Counted from the stretch's first letter, positions 14,297 through 23,893 are shown. The stretch: 64,000 nt of DNA from Anaerostipes sp. (GCF_018381315.1 NZ_JAGZSD010000019.1:1-64000); one strand, 5' to 3'. The notes: a model not told the origin generated them from the letters alone. Program-made: numbers and translations.

Positions 14297-16864
14297 ATGA
14301 GTTTAATAGGAAAAATTTTTGGTTCGCACAGCGAAAAAGAGCTGAAGCGGATCAGTGGAATAGTTGATAAAATCGAAGCATTGGATGAACCAATGCAAAA
14401 ATTATCCGATGAGGAATTAAGAAATAAGACCGCTGAATTTAAAGAACGGCTGAGCAGCGGGGAAACCTTGGATGATCTTCTGCCTGAGGCCTATGCGGTT
14501 GTCAGAGAAGCCAGCGCAAGAACCATCGGGCTGAAGCATTACCGGGTTCAGCTGATCGGCGGAATCATTCTTCACCAGGGAAGAATCGCAGAGATGCGTA
14601 CTGGTGAAGGTAAGACTCTGGTCTCCACTCTTCCTGCTTATCTGAATGCCCTGGAAGAGAAGGGTGTCCACATTGTAACAGTCAATGATTATCTGGCTAC
14701 CCGTGATGCCGAATGGATGGGACAGGTCCACAGCTTTTTAGGTGTTACCGTGGGCGTTGTCACCAATGATATGGAAAACGATGAACGCAGGGCCGCTTAT
14801 AACTGCGATATTACGTATATCACAAATAATGAACTCGGATTTGATTATCTGAGAGACAACATGGTGATTGAAAAAGAAGATCTTGTACAGCGGGATCTTC
14901 ATTATGCCATTGTGGATGAGGTCGATTCCGTTTTGATTGATGAGGCCAGAACGCCGTTGATTATTTCCGGCCAGAGCGGAAAGTCTACAGAGCTTTACCG
15001 TGCCTGTGACATTCTGGCAAGACAGATGGAGCGGGGTACTTCCAACGGAGAGCTTTCCAAGATGGATATTCTTATGAATGAGGATATTGAGGAAGACGGA
15101 GACTTTTTGGTCAATGAGAAGGATAAGCACGTGCTTCTGACTGCCCAGGGTGTGAAGAAGGTGGAAGAATTCTTCCATATTGATAATCTGGCAGATCCGG
15201 AAAACCTTGCAATCCAGCACAATATCATCCTGGCACTGCGTGCCCACAATCTTATGTTCATCGATAAAGATTATGTGGTAAAAGATGACGAGGTACTGAT
15301 TGTTGATGAATTTACCGGACGTATTATGCCTGGAAGACGGTATTCAGACGGGCTTCATCAGGCTATAGAGGCAAAAGAGGGAGTTAAGGTAAAGAGAGAG
15401 TCCAAGACTCTGGCTACCATTACATTCCAGAATTTCTTCAATAAATATGATAAGAAATCCGGAATGACCGGTACAGCGGAGACAGAGGAACAGGAATTCC
15501 GTGAGATCTACGGAATGGACGTTGTGGTTATCCCAACCAATAAGCCGGTCGTACGTGTTGACCATGAAGATGCGATCTATAAAACAAAACATGAAAAGAT
15601 GAATGCGGTTGTGGAAGAGATTGCTGCCTCCCATGCCAAAGGACAGCCGGTTCTTGTAGGTACGATTACCATCGATATGTCAGAGGAACTGAGCCGTATG
15701 CTTAAGAAGCGCGGCATCAAGCACAATGTGCTGAATGCTAAGTTCCACGAAAAGGAAGCGGAGATCATCTCTCATGCAGGTGAGATAGGAGCAGTTACCA
15801 TCGCTACCAACATGGCAGGCCGTGGTACGGATATTGTTCTGGCAGACGGAGTATCTGATCTTGGAGGACTTAAGATCATCGGTACGGAGCGTCATGAATC
15901 CAGGCGTATTGATAATCAGCTGAGAGGACGTGCAGGCCGTCAGGGAGACCCGGGTGAGTCCAAATTCTACCTGTCTCTGGAAGATGATCTGATGAGACTG
16001 TTCGGGTCTGAGCGCATGATTTCTGTGTACAATGCTCTGGGAATACCGGAAGGAGAAGAGATTCAGCATAAATCTATCAGCAGAACGATTGAAAAGGCTC
16101 AGAAGAAGATTGAGAATAATAACTTTGGAATCCGTAAAAACCTTCTGGATTATGACCGTGTAAACAATGAACAGAGAGAGATCATGTACAAAGAGCGCCG
16201 CCGTGTACTGGACGGGGAAAATATGAAAGACTCTGTTCTTCATATGATTAAGGAAACTATTTCTGACTACGTGAATCAGTGTGCCAGTGAGGATGCAGCA
16301 CCGGAAGAATGGGATATGGACACTCTGAATGCAGAACTGCGTCCGATCATTCCGTTTGGAAAGATTGAGCTGAGCCAGGAAGAGATCCAGTCAGGGAAAC
16401 CGGAAATGCTTGCTGAGCGTCTGCAGGATGAGGCTGTGGAGATGTATGCGCAGAAGGAAAAAGAATTTGAAGATTATGACCTGAGAGAGATTGAACGCAT
16501 TATTCTGCTGAAGGTCATTGACCGCAAGTGGATGGATCATATTGATGATATGGACCAGCTGCGGGAAGGAATCGGCATGCAGGCATACGGACAGAGAGAT
16601 CCCGTCGTGGAATACCGTATGGCAGGGTTTGAAATGTTTAATGTGATGACAAAGGCAATCCAGGAAGAAACAACCGGAGCTCTGTTCCATGTAGAAATCG
16701 AACAGAAAGTGGAAAAAGAGCAGGTTGCCCAGGTCACAGGCACAAATAAAGATGACAGCGGTGTAAAGACTCCGTATAAGAGAAAAGGGGAGAAGATCGG
16801 AAGGAATGATCCATGCCCATGCGGAAGCGGAAAGAAATATAAAAACTGCTGTGGAAGAAATTAA
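14297..16864 (+). CDS. secA: Preprotein translocase ATPase SecA
   Basis: 855 residues, normal length. Walker A is in MRTGEGKTL (about 100). The DEAD-type box is VDEVDSVLIDEARTPLIISG. Motif VI is NQLRGRAGRQGD (about 540). The C-terminal SEC-C zinc motif RNDPCPCGSGKKYKNCC binds lipids and SecB/ribosome in the family. SecA drives export through SecYEG. It is followed 12 bases later by prfB, a frequent pairing in Firmicutes. Own promoter at 14226. Confidence 0.96.
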   Translation: MSLIGKIFGSHSEKELKRISGIVDKIEALDEPMQKLSDEELRNKTAEFKERLSSGETLDDLLPEAYAVVREASARTIGLKHYRVQLIGGIILHQGRIAEMRTGEGKTLVSTLPAYLNALEEKGVHIVTVNDYLATRDAEWMGQVHSFLGVTVGVVTNDMENDERRAAYNCDITYITNNELGFDYLRDNMVIEKEDLVQRDLHYAIVDEVDSVLIDEARTPLIISGQSGKSTELYRACDILARQMERGTSNGELSKMDILMNEDIEEDGDFLVNEKDKHVLLTAQGVKKVEEFFHIDNLADPENLAIQHNIILALRAHNLMFIDKDYVVKDDEVLIVDEFTGRIMPGRRYSDGLHQAIEAKEGVKVKRESKTLATITFQNFFNKYDKKSGMTGTAETEEQEFREIYGMDVVVIPTNKPVVRVDHEDAIYKTKHEKMNAVVEEIAASHAKGQPVLVGTITIDMSEELSRMLKKRGIKHNVLNAKFHEKEAEIISHAGEIGAVTIATNMAGRGTDIVLADGVSDLGGLKIIGTERHESRRIDNQLRGRAGRQGDPGESKFYLSLEDDLMRLFGSERMISVYNALGIPEGEEIQHKSISRTIEKAQKKIENNNFGIRKNLLDYDRVNNEQREIMYKERRRVLDGENMKDSVLHMIKETISDYVNQCASEDAAPEEWDMDTLNAELRPIIPFGKIELSQEEIQSGKPEMLAERLQDEAVEMYAQKEKEFEDYDLREIERIILLKVIDRKWMDHIDDMDQLREGIGMQAYGQRDPVVEYRMAGFEMFNVMTKAIQEETTGALFHVEIEQKVEKEQVAQVTGTNKDDSGVKTPYKRKGEKIGRNDPCPCGSGKKYKNCCGRN

Positions 16865-16876
16865 GGAGTTTTTAGA

Positions 16877-17980
16877 GTGATTGAATTAGATCAGTTAAAA
16901 TATAATCTGAATTCCTACCGGGAGCCGCTTGAGAAATTAAGCGGTTCTCTTGGCTTGGAAGAAAAAAAAGAGCGGATTGAGCAGCTGGAGCTTGATATGG
17001 AAGCGCCGGGATTTTGGGAGGACTTAGAAGAATCCCAGAAAGTAGTAAAAGAGGTCAAAGGCCTGAAGGACCAGGTAGAGGGCTATGAAAGCCTGACCGG
17101 GCAGTTTGAAGATATTGAAACTTTAATTGAGATGGCGGCAGAGGAAGAAGATGAAGAACTGGCAGCAGAAACCCAGGAAGCTTTTGCGGAGTTTGAGGCG
17201 TCCTATGAAAGCCTGCGTATTTCTACGCTTCTGAGCGGGGAATATGACAGGAATAATGCGATTTTGAGCCTTCATGCAGGAGCCGGAGGAACCGAGTCCT
17301 GTGACTGGGCCAGTATGCTGTACCGGATGTACACCCGCTGGGCCGGCAAAAAGGGATTTGAGACAAAGGTCATTGACTATCTGGACGGGGATGAGGCAGG
17401 GATCAAATCTGTCACTGTAGAGATTAAAGGCGAGAATGCCTATGGGTATCTGAGGTCTGAGAGAGGTGTCCACCGTCTGGTGAGGATATCGCCGTTTAAT
17501 GCAGCCGGAAAGAGGCAGACATCCTTTGCATCCTGCGATGTGATGCCGGAGATTGATGAAGACTTAAACGTGGAGATTGCCGATGAGGATATCCGCATTG
17601 ATACCTACAGGGCCAGCGGTGCCGGGGGCCAGCATATTAATAAGACAGACTCTGCTATCCGGATTACCCATCTGCCTACTGGAATTGTTGTCCAGTGCCA
17701 GAATGAGAGGTCACAGCATAAGAATAAAGACCAGGCCATGAAAATGCTTAAGACAAAGCTGTATCTTTTGAAGGAACAGCAGCATTTAGAAAAGCTTTCA
17801 GACATACGGGGAGATGTGGGAGACAATGGATGGGGCAGCCAGATCCGTTCCTATGTGCTCCAGCCTTATACTATGGTAAAGGATCACAGGACAGGAAAAG
17901 AGAGCGGCAATCCTTCTGCTGTACTGGACGGAGACCTGGATGGATTCATGAATGCATACCTGGCATGGAGTGATGATTAA
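16877..17980 (+). CDS. prfB: Peptide chain release factor 2 (single frame, no programmed frameshift)
   Basis: 367 residues, full length. The stop-recognition tripeptide SPF is in RISPFNAAGKRQTSF and the catalytic GGQ in SGAGGQHINKTDSAIRI. Translation starts at GTG with AAGGAG eight bases upstream. At the position where most prfB genes carry CTT-TGA and need a +1 frameshift (about codon 25), this gene reads straight through as SLGLEEKKERI. The usual feedback control by RF2 level is therefore missing. It releases peptides at UGA and UAA. Confidence 0.95.
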   Translation: MIELDQLKYNLNSYREPLEKLSGSLGLEEKKERIEQLELDMEAPGFWEDLEESQKVVKEVKGLKDQVEGYESLTGQFEDIETLIEMAAEEEDEELAAETQEAFAEFEASYESLRISTLLSGEYDRNNAILSLHAGAGGTESCDWASMLYRMYTRWAGKKGFETKVIDYLDGDEAGIKSVTVEIKGENAYGYLRSERGVHRLVRISPFNAAGKRQTSFASCDVMPEIDEDLNVEIADEDIRIDTYRASGAGGQHINKTDSAIRITHLPTGIVVQCQNERSQHKNKDQAMKMLKTKLYLLKEQQHLEKLSDIRGDVGDNGWGSQIRSYVLQPYTMVKDHRTGKESGNPSAVLDGDLDGFMNAYLAWSDD

Positions 17981-18617
17981 GAAGACGCTGCGGTATGTGG
18001 CCGGAACAGTTGCTGTTCTGGTCCTGTCCGCGGCGTTGTTTTCTTTGTTCTGTTTTTGGCAGGTTGCATCTTCGGATGAAGTGTTGTATATGGAAGATCA
18101 GCAGTCTATACCAAAAGCCGATGCTGTGATTATACCGGGGGCTAAAGTGGCAGACGGCATTCCTTCTGACCCTCTGAAAGACAGGGTGGAGACGGCGGTA
18201 AAACTGTACAGGTGGAAGAAAGCCCGCAAGTTTTATCTTTCAGGAGGAAAAGATGAAACTGAGGTGATGAAGAAAATGCTGTTATTACAAAACATTCCTG
18301 AAGATTCTATTGTGGTGGATGAAGGGGGAATGGATACATATGATACCATCTTCCGGATCCGCAGCCAGGCAGAAGATAAAACATTTCTTATTTCAACACA
18401 GGAGCAGTATGCAAAGAGAACAGCATTTTTGGCTGAAAAACTTCAGCTGAAGGCAAGATGTGTCCGGGCGGATCAGATGTTTTATAAAAGTGCAGGGAAG
18501 ACAAAGGTGAGAGAATATTTTGCATGTACTAAGGCCTGGCTGGAGGTAGTCCTGTTCAAACCGGAGCCCTATTATTCACTCAGGGAACTTCCAATCAGGG
18601 GAGAAAACGACAGATGA
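17973..18617 (+). CDS. SanA/YdcF-family (DUF218) membrane-anchored protein
   Basis: About 214 residues. An N-terminal membrane segment (about 8-28) is followed by an ElyC/SanA/YdcF domain: ADAVIIPGAKV, YLSGGKDETEVMKKML, EDSIVVDEGGMDTYDTIF and LISTQEQYAKRTAFLA. SanA in enterics affects vancomycin sensitivity and envelope barrier; the biochemical activity is not settled. The start overlaps the end of prfB by eight bases and the GGAG site lies within it; ATG 17952 is an alternative. The stop overlaps the next gene (ATGA). Confidence 0.82.
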   Translation: MIKKTLRYVAGTVAVLVLSAALFSLFCFWQVASSDEVLYMEDQQSIPKADAVIIPGAKVADGIPSDPLKDRVETAVKLYRWKKARKFYLSGGKDETEVMKKMLLLQNIPEDSIVVDEGGMDTYDTIFRIRSQAEDKTFLISTQEQYAKRTAFLAEKLQLKARCVRADQMFYKSAGKTKVREYFACTKAWLEVVLFKPEPYYSLRELPIRGENDR

Positions 18618-19246
18618 AAAGACGAATGTTCCTGCTTTTTGCTGCAGTGTTCCTTCTGTCCGGATGCCGGCAGGAGATAAAAAAGAATCCGAACAATGAA
18701 GGATATGACCGGCAGAAGGCAGTGGATTATGCAGTAAAATATGCGGAAAAAAGAAATCCTGAGTACCCAAATATGCAGCTTAACTGTACCAATTTCGTAT
18801 CCCAGTGCCTGATAGCCGGAGGGAAAAAAGAAGATGCGGGAAAAGCACCGAAAAGCGGGCATGGCATCAGCTTTGACAGAGATAAAAATAAATGGTACAG
18901 TAATAAAAAAGTGTGGAACAGCAGGCGTCCTGCAAGTTTTTACACATCGGCAGCTTTTGTGCGCACTGATGCCTTTTTTGAGTATTGGACCAAGGGAAGA
19001 GGGCTTGAATTAAAGAAATACAGGAATACATTTGACGGACGAGGGAAACTGATCAAGGAAGCAGAGCCGGGGGATGTATTTCTGTTTTATGATGGGGAAG
19101 GAACTATCGTCCATTTTGGACTCATTACCAAAAAAACGGATCATGATTTGTTTTTTTCGGCAAATACAAAGGATAGAAAAAACTTCAGTATATGCAGTAT
19201 TAATTCAAGTTATTATCCTTTATACGGAGTTTTATTTGTAAAGTAG
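18614..19246 (+). CDS. Lipoprotein with amidase-type (Amidase_6) domain
   Basis: 210 residues. The signal peptide ends in the lipobox LSGC (residue 18 Cys). The domain has the family's start YDRQKAVDYAVKYAEKRNPEY and the nucleophile context NCTNFVSQCLIAGGK, then a histidine-containing end (GTIVHFGLITKK) and a final SINSSYYPLYGVLF. Such domains resemble papain-like NlpC/CHAP hydrolases and occur in spore and envelope proteins. Co-translated with the SanA-like gene. Likely an outer-face lipoprotein acting on the wall; substrate unknown. Confidence 0.78.
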   Translation: MKRRMFLLFAAVFLLSGCRQEIKKNPNNEGYDRQKAVDYAVKYAEKRNPEYPNMQLNCTNFVSQCLIAGGKKEDAGKAPKSGHGISFDRDKNKWYSNKKVWNSRRPASFYTSAAFVRTDAFFEYWTKGRGLELKKYRNTFDGRGKLIKEAEPGDVFLFYDGEGTIVHFGLITKKTDHDLFFSANTKDRKNFSICSINSSYYPLYGVLFVK

Positions 19247-19276
19247 CAAAACTTAAAATCACAAAGGAGGGTCTAT

Positions 19277-19624
19277 ATGAGGAACATCAGAAAGTGCACC
19301 GGAACGGGGCTTGATATGCTGACCGCAGAAGTTAAAATTGAGAAGGGCAGCACAGGAGACCGTACCTATACGGCCAACTGGGAGGAAGTTAAGAATACCT
19401 CCACAGAAGAAAGTACGGCAAGGGAACAGACAGCAGATACTTCTGAGACAACGACAGGCGGTAAGGAAACAACAACATCCAAAGAGAAAACAGAAGAAAA
19501 GAAAGGAAGTAATGTTGCCGGAACAGGTGATTTTACTTCTGCGGAACTTGTGAAATACATTTCGCTGTCTGCGGCAGCACTGCTGTGTGTTATTTGGCTG
19601 ATCTTCAGATACTTAAAAAAATAG
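19277..19624 (+). pseudogene. Shrunken InlB-repeat surface protein (C-terminal end with membrane anchor)
   Basis: 115 residues. Eight start-proximal residues (MRNIRKCT) run straight into the last part of a Listeria-Bacteroides/InlB repeat (GTGLDMLTAEVKIEKG, STGDRTYTANWE). A Thr/Glu-rich linker, the motif GTGDFTSAE, one membrane segment and the tail FRYLKK follow. There is no signal peptide. A strong AAGGAGGG site seven bases upstream is kept. This looks like an internal deletion that removed the signal and repeats of a large surface protein, like the one at 49663-52590, but left both ends. Confidence 0.65.
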
Positions 19625-19638
19625 AGACGGGATTACTG

Positions 19639-19679
19639 CAGGGCATACATTCTGCATGGATTGTATGCCCTGTCTTTTT
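19639..19679 (+). terminator. Terminator
   Basis: CAGGGCATACA (19639-19649) pairs with TGTATGCCCTG (19662-19672), followed by TCTTTTT. Confidence 0.85.
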
Positions 19680-19696
19680 AATTAATTATTAAATGG

Positions 19697-19725
19697 TTGC
19701 TTCTTTTATGAAAATATGATAGTAT
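19697..19725 (+). promoter_or_regulatory. Promoter of the hom operon
   Basis: TTGCTT (19697-19702), 17-base spacer, TAGTAT (19720-19725). It lies 45 bases before the ACT-protein start. Confidence 0.6.
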
Positions 19726-19770
19726 CGTCTGGAAAAACAAGTGTGTTCAGCACACGTACAGAGGTGGACT

Positions 19771-20214
19771 ATGTTAGAAGATTCAAAGTATTATGTTATT
19801 AAGAAAAAGGCAGTTCCTGAGGTTCTGTTAAAGGTCCTGGAAGTGCAGAAGCTTCTGGATGCCGAGCAGGCAAAGTCCATTCAGGAGGCAACAGAGATTG
19901 TGGGGATCAGCCGGAGCTCTTACTATAAGTACAAAGATGACATTTTCCCTTTTCATGCAAGCAAGAAGGGACGAAACATCACATTTGTAATTGAAGTGGA
20001 GGATCAGCCGGGTGTCATGGCCTCGGTACTTCAGGTGTTTGCTAAGTATAAGGCCAATATCCTGACAATTCACCAAAGCATTCCAATCAATGGGAAAGGG
20101 GTGCTGACTGTCAGTGTGGACATTGTTGATATGGAGACGGATGTGTCTGCCATGATCGAAAGTGTAGAGAAGCTTGATAACATAACATATGTAAAGATAA
20201 TTGCAAAGGAGTAA
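19771..20214 (+). CDS. ACT-domain regulator, UPF0735/PheB family
   Basis: 147 residues. The N-terminal part has a helix-turn-helix-like region (EATEIVGISRSSYYKYKDDIFPF). The C-terminal part is an ACT domain (about 70-145: ITFVIEVEDQPGVMASVLQVFAKYKANILTI, written here in part). ACT domains bind amino acids. The gene is first in the operon with hom, an ApgM-like gene and lysC, so it probably senses an aspartate-family amino acid. Start at 19771 after AGAGGTGG. Confidence 0.85.
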   Translation: MLEDSKYYVIKKKAVPEVLLKVLEVQKLLDAEQAKSIQEATEIVGISRSSYYKYKDDIFPFHASKKGRNITFVIEVEDQPGVMASVLQVFAKYKANILTIHQSIPINGKGVLTVSVDIVDMETDVSAMIESVEKLDNITYVKIIAKE

Positions 20215-20219
20215 AGCAG

Positions 20220-21434
20220 ATGATAAACATTGCAGTATTAGGATACGGAACGATTGGTTCAGGAGTTGTAGAGGTTATTGAGACAAATCACGAGAGCATT
20301 AACCATAAGATCGGAGAACCGATCCATGTCAAATATGTGCTGGACAAAAGGGATTTGTCTGATACACCGGTGGCCTCAAAAGCAGTCACAGATTATAATA
20401 CAATTTTAAATGACGATGAGGTAAGCATCGTAGTTGAAGTTTTAGGCGGTGTGGAACCCGCATATACTTTTGCAACGCAGGCATTGGAGCATGGAAAAAG
20501 CGTGGCAACGTCAAACAAAGAACTGGTGGCTGAAAAGGGAGCAGAGCTTTTGGCCCTTGCAAAGTCCAAAAACCTGAACTTCTTATTTGAAGCCAGTGTG
20601 GGAGGGGGAATCCCGATCATCCGTCCATTAAACCAGTCTTTGACGGCTGATGAGATCAATGAGATCACCGGAATTCTCAACGGTACGACAAACTATATTC
20701 TGACGAAGATGGCAGATGAAGGAGCTGATTTTGACGAAGTCTTAAAAGATGCCCAGAATAAGGGGTATGCCGAACTTCATCCGGAAGCAGACGTAGAAGG
20801 TTATGATGCGTGCAGGAAGATCGCAATTCTGACTTCCCTGGCATTTGGAATGCAGGTAGATTACGAGGATGTACATACCGAAGGCATCACAAAGATTACA
20901 GAAACCGATATGAAATATGCGAAAGCCTTGAACATGAGCATCAAACTTCTTGGAACAAGCAAAAAAATCGGAGATAATGTATATGCTATGGTATGCCCTA
21001 TGATGATTGGAAAGGACCATCCTCTCATCGGAGTCAACGATGTGTTTAATGGTATTTTTGTAAACGGAAATGTGATTGGAGATGTGATGTTCTACGGAGC
21101 GGGGGCAGGAAAACTTCCTACAGCCAGTGCTGTCGTAGCTGATGTCATTGACGCGGCAAAACATAAAGAGAGAAATATTATGCAGATTTGGAGTGAGAAG
21201 AAGCTTCATCTTGCAGATATCGGAGAGTTTGAACATAAATTCTTTATACGTCTGCCGAAAGACTGCGACAGTTCAAAAGTAAAAGAAGTTTTTGGGGATG
21301 TAGAAGAAGTTTCAGCAGAAGGGGTGACAGATGAATTTGCATTTGTTACACTGAAAATGAAAGAAAAAGACTATCAGGAGAAGATCAAAGCGTTTGAATC
21401 CGTTTTGGGAATGATCCGTATTAATGTAAAATAG
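20220..21434 (+). CDS. hom: Homoserine dehydrogenase
   Basis: 404 residues. The NAD(P)-binding motif is LGYGTIGSGVV (about 7-17). The catalytic region is GGGIPIIRPLNQSL, then GILNGTTNYIL, and DVEGYDACRKIAIL. A C-terminal ACT domain (about 345-404) is present, so threonine feedback is likely. It makes homoserine from aspartate semialdehyde. It begins six bases after the ACT gene stop and its ribosome binding site overlaps that stop. Confidence 0.95.
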   Translation: MINIAVLGYGTIGSGVVEVIETNHESINHKIGEPIHVKYVLDKRDLSDTPVASKAVTDYNTILNDDEVSIVVEVLGGVEPAYTFATQALEHGKSVATSNKELVAEKGAELLALAKSKNLNFLFEASVGGGIPIIRPLNQSLTADEINEITGILNGTTNYILTKMADEGADFDEVLKDAQNKGYAELHPEADVEGYDACRKIAILTSLAFGMQVDYEDVHTEGITKITETDMKYAKALNMSIKLLGTSKKIGDNVYAMVCPMMIGKDHPLIGVNDVFNGIFVNGNVIGDVMFYGAGAGKLPTASAVVADVIDAAKHKERNIMQIWSEKKLHLADIGEFEHKFFIRLPKDCDSSKVKEVFGDVEEVSAEGVTDEFAFVTLKMKEKDYQEKIKAFESVLGMIRINVK

Positions 21435-21451
21435 ATTTGGAGGACTAGTTT

Positions 21452-22651
21452 ATGAAATATGTTGTTGTGTTGGGAGACGGGATGGCCGATGAGCCTATAG
21501 AGCAGCTCGGCGGAAAAACACCGCTCCAGGCGGCCAGAACCCCGGTTATGGATGCCATGGTAAAGGTATCTGAACAGGGAATCGCCTATACAGTACCGGA
21601 GAACCTTCCGGCCGGAAGCGATGTGGCAAATCTGGCTATGCTGGGGTATGATCCCCAGAAATATTATTCCGGAAGATCTCCGCTGGAGGCTCTGTCTATC
21701 GGCGTGGATATGAAGGATACCGATATTGCTTTGCGCTGCAACATTGTCACTTTGTCAGAGGACGAAGTTTATGAAGAAAAGACGATCATTGATCACAGTT
21801 CCGGTGAGATTACCACAGAGGAAGCAAAGATCCTGATCGATGCAGTAAAAAAGGAACTGGAGACAGAAGAGTTTCACTATTATCCGGGAGTGAGCTACCG
21901 CCATCTTACCATATGGGATCACGGATATACTGCGGAACTGACACCGCCGCATGACATTCTGGGCAGAAAGATCGGAGAATATCTGCCAAAAGAAGAAAAA
22001 CTCCGTGCGATGATGGAAAAGAGTTTTCAGATATTAAATCATCATCCGGTCAACCAAAAACGCAGGGAGATGGGACTGAATCCAGCCAACAGCATTTGGT
22101 TCTGGGGTGCAGGAACCCGTCCGGCATTGGATGATTTTGAAGCTAAGACCGGAAAGAAGGGTGCCATGGTCTCTGCTGTGGATCTGCTGAAAGGCATCGC
22201 AGTGGGCACGCATATGCTGAATTTAGATGTAGAGGGTGCCACAGGCGGCCTTGATACAAATTATAAAGGGAAAGCCATGGCTGCCGTGGATTCTCTGACT
22301 GAGCAGGGAGCAGACGTTGTCTATATCCATGTGGAAGCTCCTGACGAGATGGGGCACCAGGGAAGTGTGGAGAATAAAGTCAAAGCTATTGAATTTCTGG
22401 ATGACCAGGTTATCCGTGTGGTGGCAGAGGAACTGAAAAAACGGGGAGAGGATTTCCGGATGCTCATCGGACCGGACCACCCGACGCCGATCTCTATCCG
22501 TACTCACTCTAAGGATCCCATTCCGTTTATGATCTATGACAGTACAAAGAAGACAGAAGGACAAAGCGAATACAGCGAAGAAGCGGCAAAGAGCACAGGG
22601 CTTGTGATGAATCACGGACACGATCTGATGAACCGGCTTTTACAAAAATAA
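21452..22651 (+). CDS. ApgM-family (cofactor-independent phosphoglycerate mutase-like) protein, candidate homoserine kinase
   Basis: 399 residues of the alkaline-phosphatase superfamily, archaeal-type iPGM group. Metal and substrate motifs: GDGMADEP at the N-terminus, GSDVANLAMLGYDP, VEAPDEMGHQGS, LIGPDHPTPISIRTHSKDP and NHGHDLM. The position between hom and lysC, and the absence of thrB here, fit the published proposal that this family replaces homoserine kinase in threonine synthesis. True glycolytic phosphoglycerate mutase activity is the alternative. Family certain; reaction inferred. Confidence 0.8.
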   Translation: MKYVVVLGDGMADEPIEQLGGKTPLQAARTPVMDAMVKVSEQGIAYTVPENLPAGSDVANLAMLGYDPQKYYSGRSPLEALSIGVDMKDTDIALRCNIVTLSEDEVYEEKTIIDHSSGEITTEEAKILIDAVKKELETEEFHYYPGVSYRHLTIWDHGYTAELTPPHDILGRKIGEYLPKEEKLRAMMEKSFQILNHHPVNQKRREMGLNPANSIWFWGAGTRPALDDFEAKTGKKGAMVSAVDLLKGIAVGTHMLNLDVEGATGGLDTNYKGKAMAAVDSLTEQGADVVYIHVEAPDEMGHQGSVENKVKAIEFLDDQVIRVVAEELKKRGEDFRMLIGPDHPTPISIRTHSKDPIPFMIYDSTKKTEGQSEYSEEAAKSTGLVMNHGHDLMNRLLQK

Positions 22652-22673
22652 GAGAAAATTTTAGGAGGCAAGG

Positions 22674-23876
22674 ATGCTAATTGTTAAGAAATTCGGAGGT
22701 ACATCCGTAGGAAATAAAGAAAGGATCTTAAATGTGGCAAACCGCTGCATTGAGGAATACCAGAAAGGAAATGATGTGGTTGTGGTTTTGTCTGCCATGG
22801 GAAAGATGACAGACGAGCTGATCGCGATGGCAAAAGACATAAATCCAAATCCGCCGAAACGGGAGATGGATATGCTTCTGACCACCGGAGAACAGACATC
22901 CGTTGCTATGATGGCTATGGCTATGCACTCTATGGGAGTGCCTGCTGTGTCCCTGAATGCATTTCAGGTAGCTATGCATACCACACATGCCTACAGCAAC
23001 GCCAGAATTAAACGGATTGATACAGACCGCATTTTTAACGAGCTGGAACAGAGAAAGATTGTTATTGTGACCGGCTTCCAGGGAGTAGACCGTTATGATA
23101 ATTATACGACTTTAGGGCGGGGAGGCTCCGATACTACGGCAGTTGCCCTGGCAGCAGCATTAAATGCCGATGCCTGTGAAATTTATACAGATGTTGACGG
23201 GGTTTACACAGCAGATCCAAGGAAGGTTTCTACAGCTAAAAAACTTCAGGAGATCACTTACGATGAAATGCTGGAGATGGCTACACTGGGTGCAGGAGTT
23301 CTCCACAACCGTTCCGTAGAGCTTGCGAAAAAGCATGGAGTGCAGCTGGTGGTCCGTTCCAGTCTGACCAAGGAAGAAGGAACTGTTGTAAAAGAGAGAA
23401 TTATGATGCCTCAGGCTGAGATCAGCGGCGTAGCGGGAGATGACGATGCAGCGCGTATCTCTGTAACCGGGCTGGAAGATGAGCCGGGGGTTGCTTTTAA
23501 ACTGTTTAATATTCTTGCAAAGAGAAATATTAATATTGATATCATTCTGCAGTCTGTTGGACAGAACAAGAAGAAAGATATTTCTTTTACAGTGAAGGAA
23601 GACGATGCTGAACTGGCAGTCAAAACGATTAAAGAACACCTTCCGGTGGGAACTTATGCGGACGTGGATGCGACTACAGATGTGGCAAAAGTATCCATTA
23701 TCGGAAGCGGACTCATCGGCCATTCCGGAATGGCTGCCCGCATGTTTGAGGCACTGTATGAAGTGGGTGTGAATATCCGGATGATTTCAACATCTGAGAT
23801 CCGGGTAACTGTTATCGTGGACCGGGACGACATGGTAAAAGCCATGAATGCAGCCCACAATGCGTTTGAACTGTAA
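22674..23876 (+). CDS. lysC: Aspartate kinase
   Basis: 400 residues. The kinase domain opens with VKKFGGTSVGN and contains FQGVDRYDNYTTLGRGGSDTTA and YTDVDGVYTADPR. Two C-terminal ACT domains (about 265-400) give allosteric control, with SIIGSGLIGHSGMAARMF in the second. It makes aspartyl phosphate, the first step to lysine, threonine and methionine. Last gene of the operon before a terminator; AGGAGG site upstream. Confidence 0.94.
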   Translation: MLIVKKFGGTSVGNKERILNVANRCIEEYQKGNDVVVVLSAMGKMTDELIAMAKDINPNPPKREMDMLLTTGEQTSVAMMAMAMHSMGVPAVSLNAFQVAMHTTHAYSNARIKRIDTDRIFNELEQRKIVIVTGFQGVDRYDNYTTLGRGGSDTTAVALAAALNADACEIYTDVDGVYTADPRKVSTAKKLQEITYDEMLEMATLGAGVLHNRSVELAKKHGVQLVVRSSLTKEEGTVVKERIMMPQAEISGVAGDDDAARISVTGLEDEPGVAFKLFNILAKRNINIDIILQSVGQNKKKDISFTVKEDDAELAVKTIKEHLPVGTYADVDATTDVAKVSIIGSGLIGHSGMAARMFEALYEVGVNIRMISTSEIRVTVIVDRDDMVKAMNAAHNAFEL

Positions 23877-23893
23877 GAAATGTACAAAGAGGG

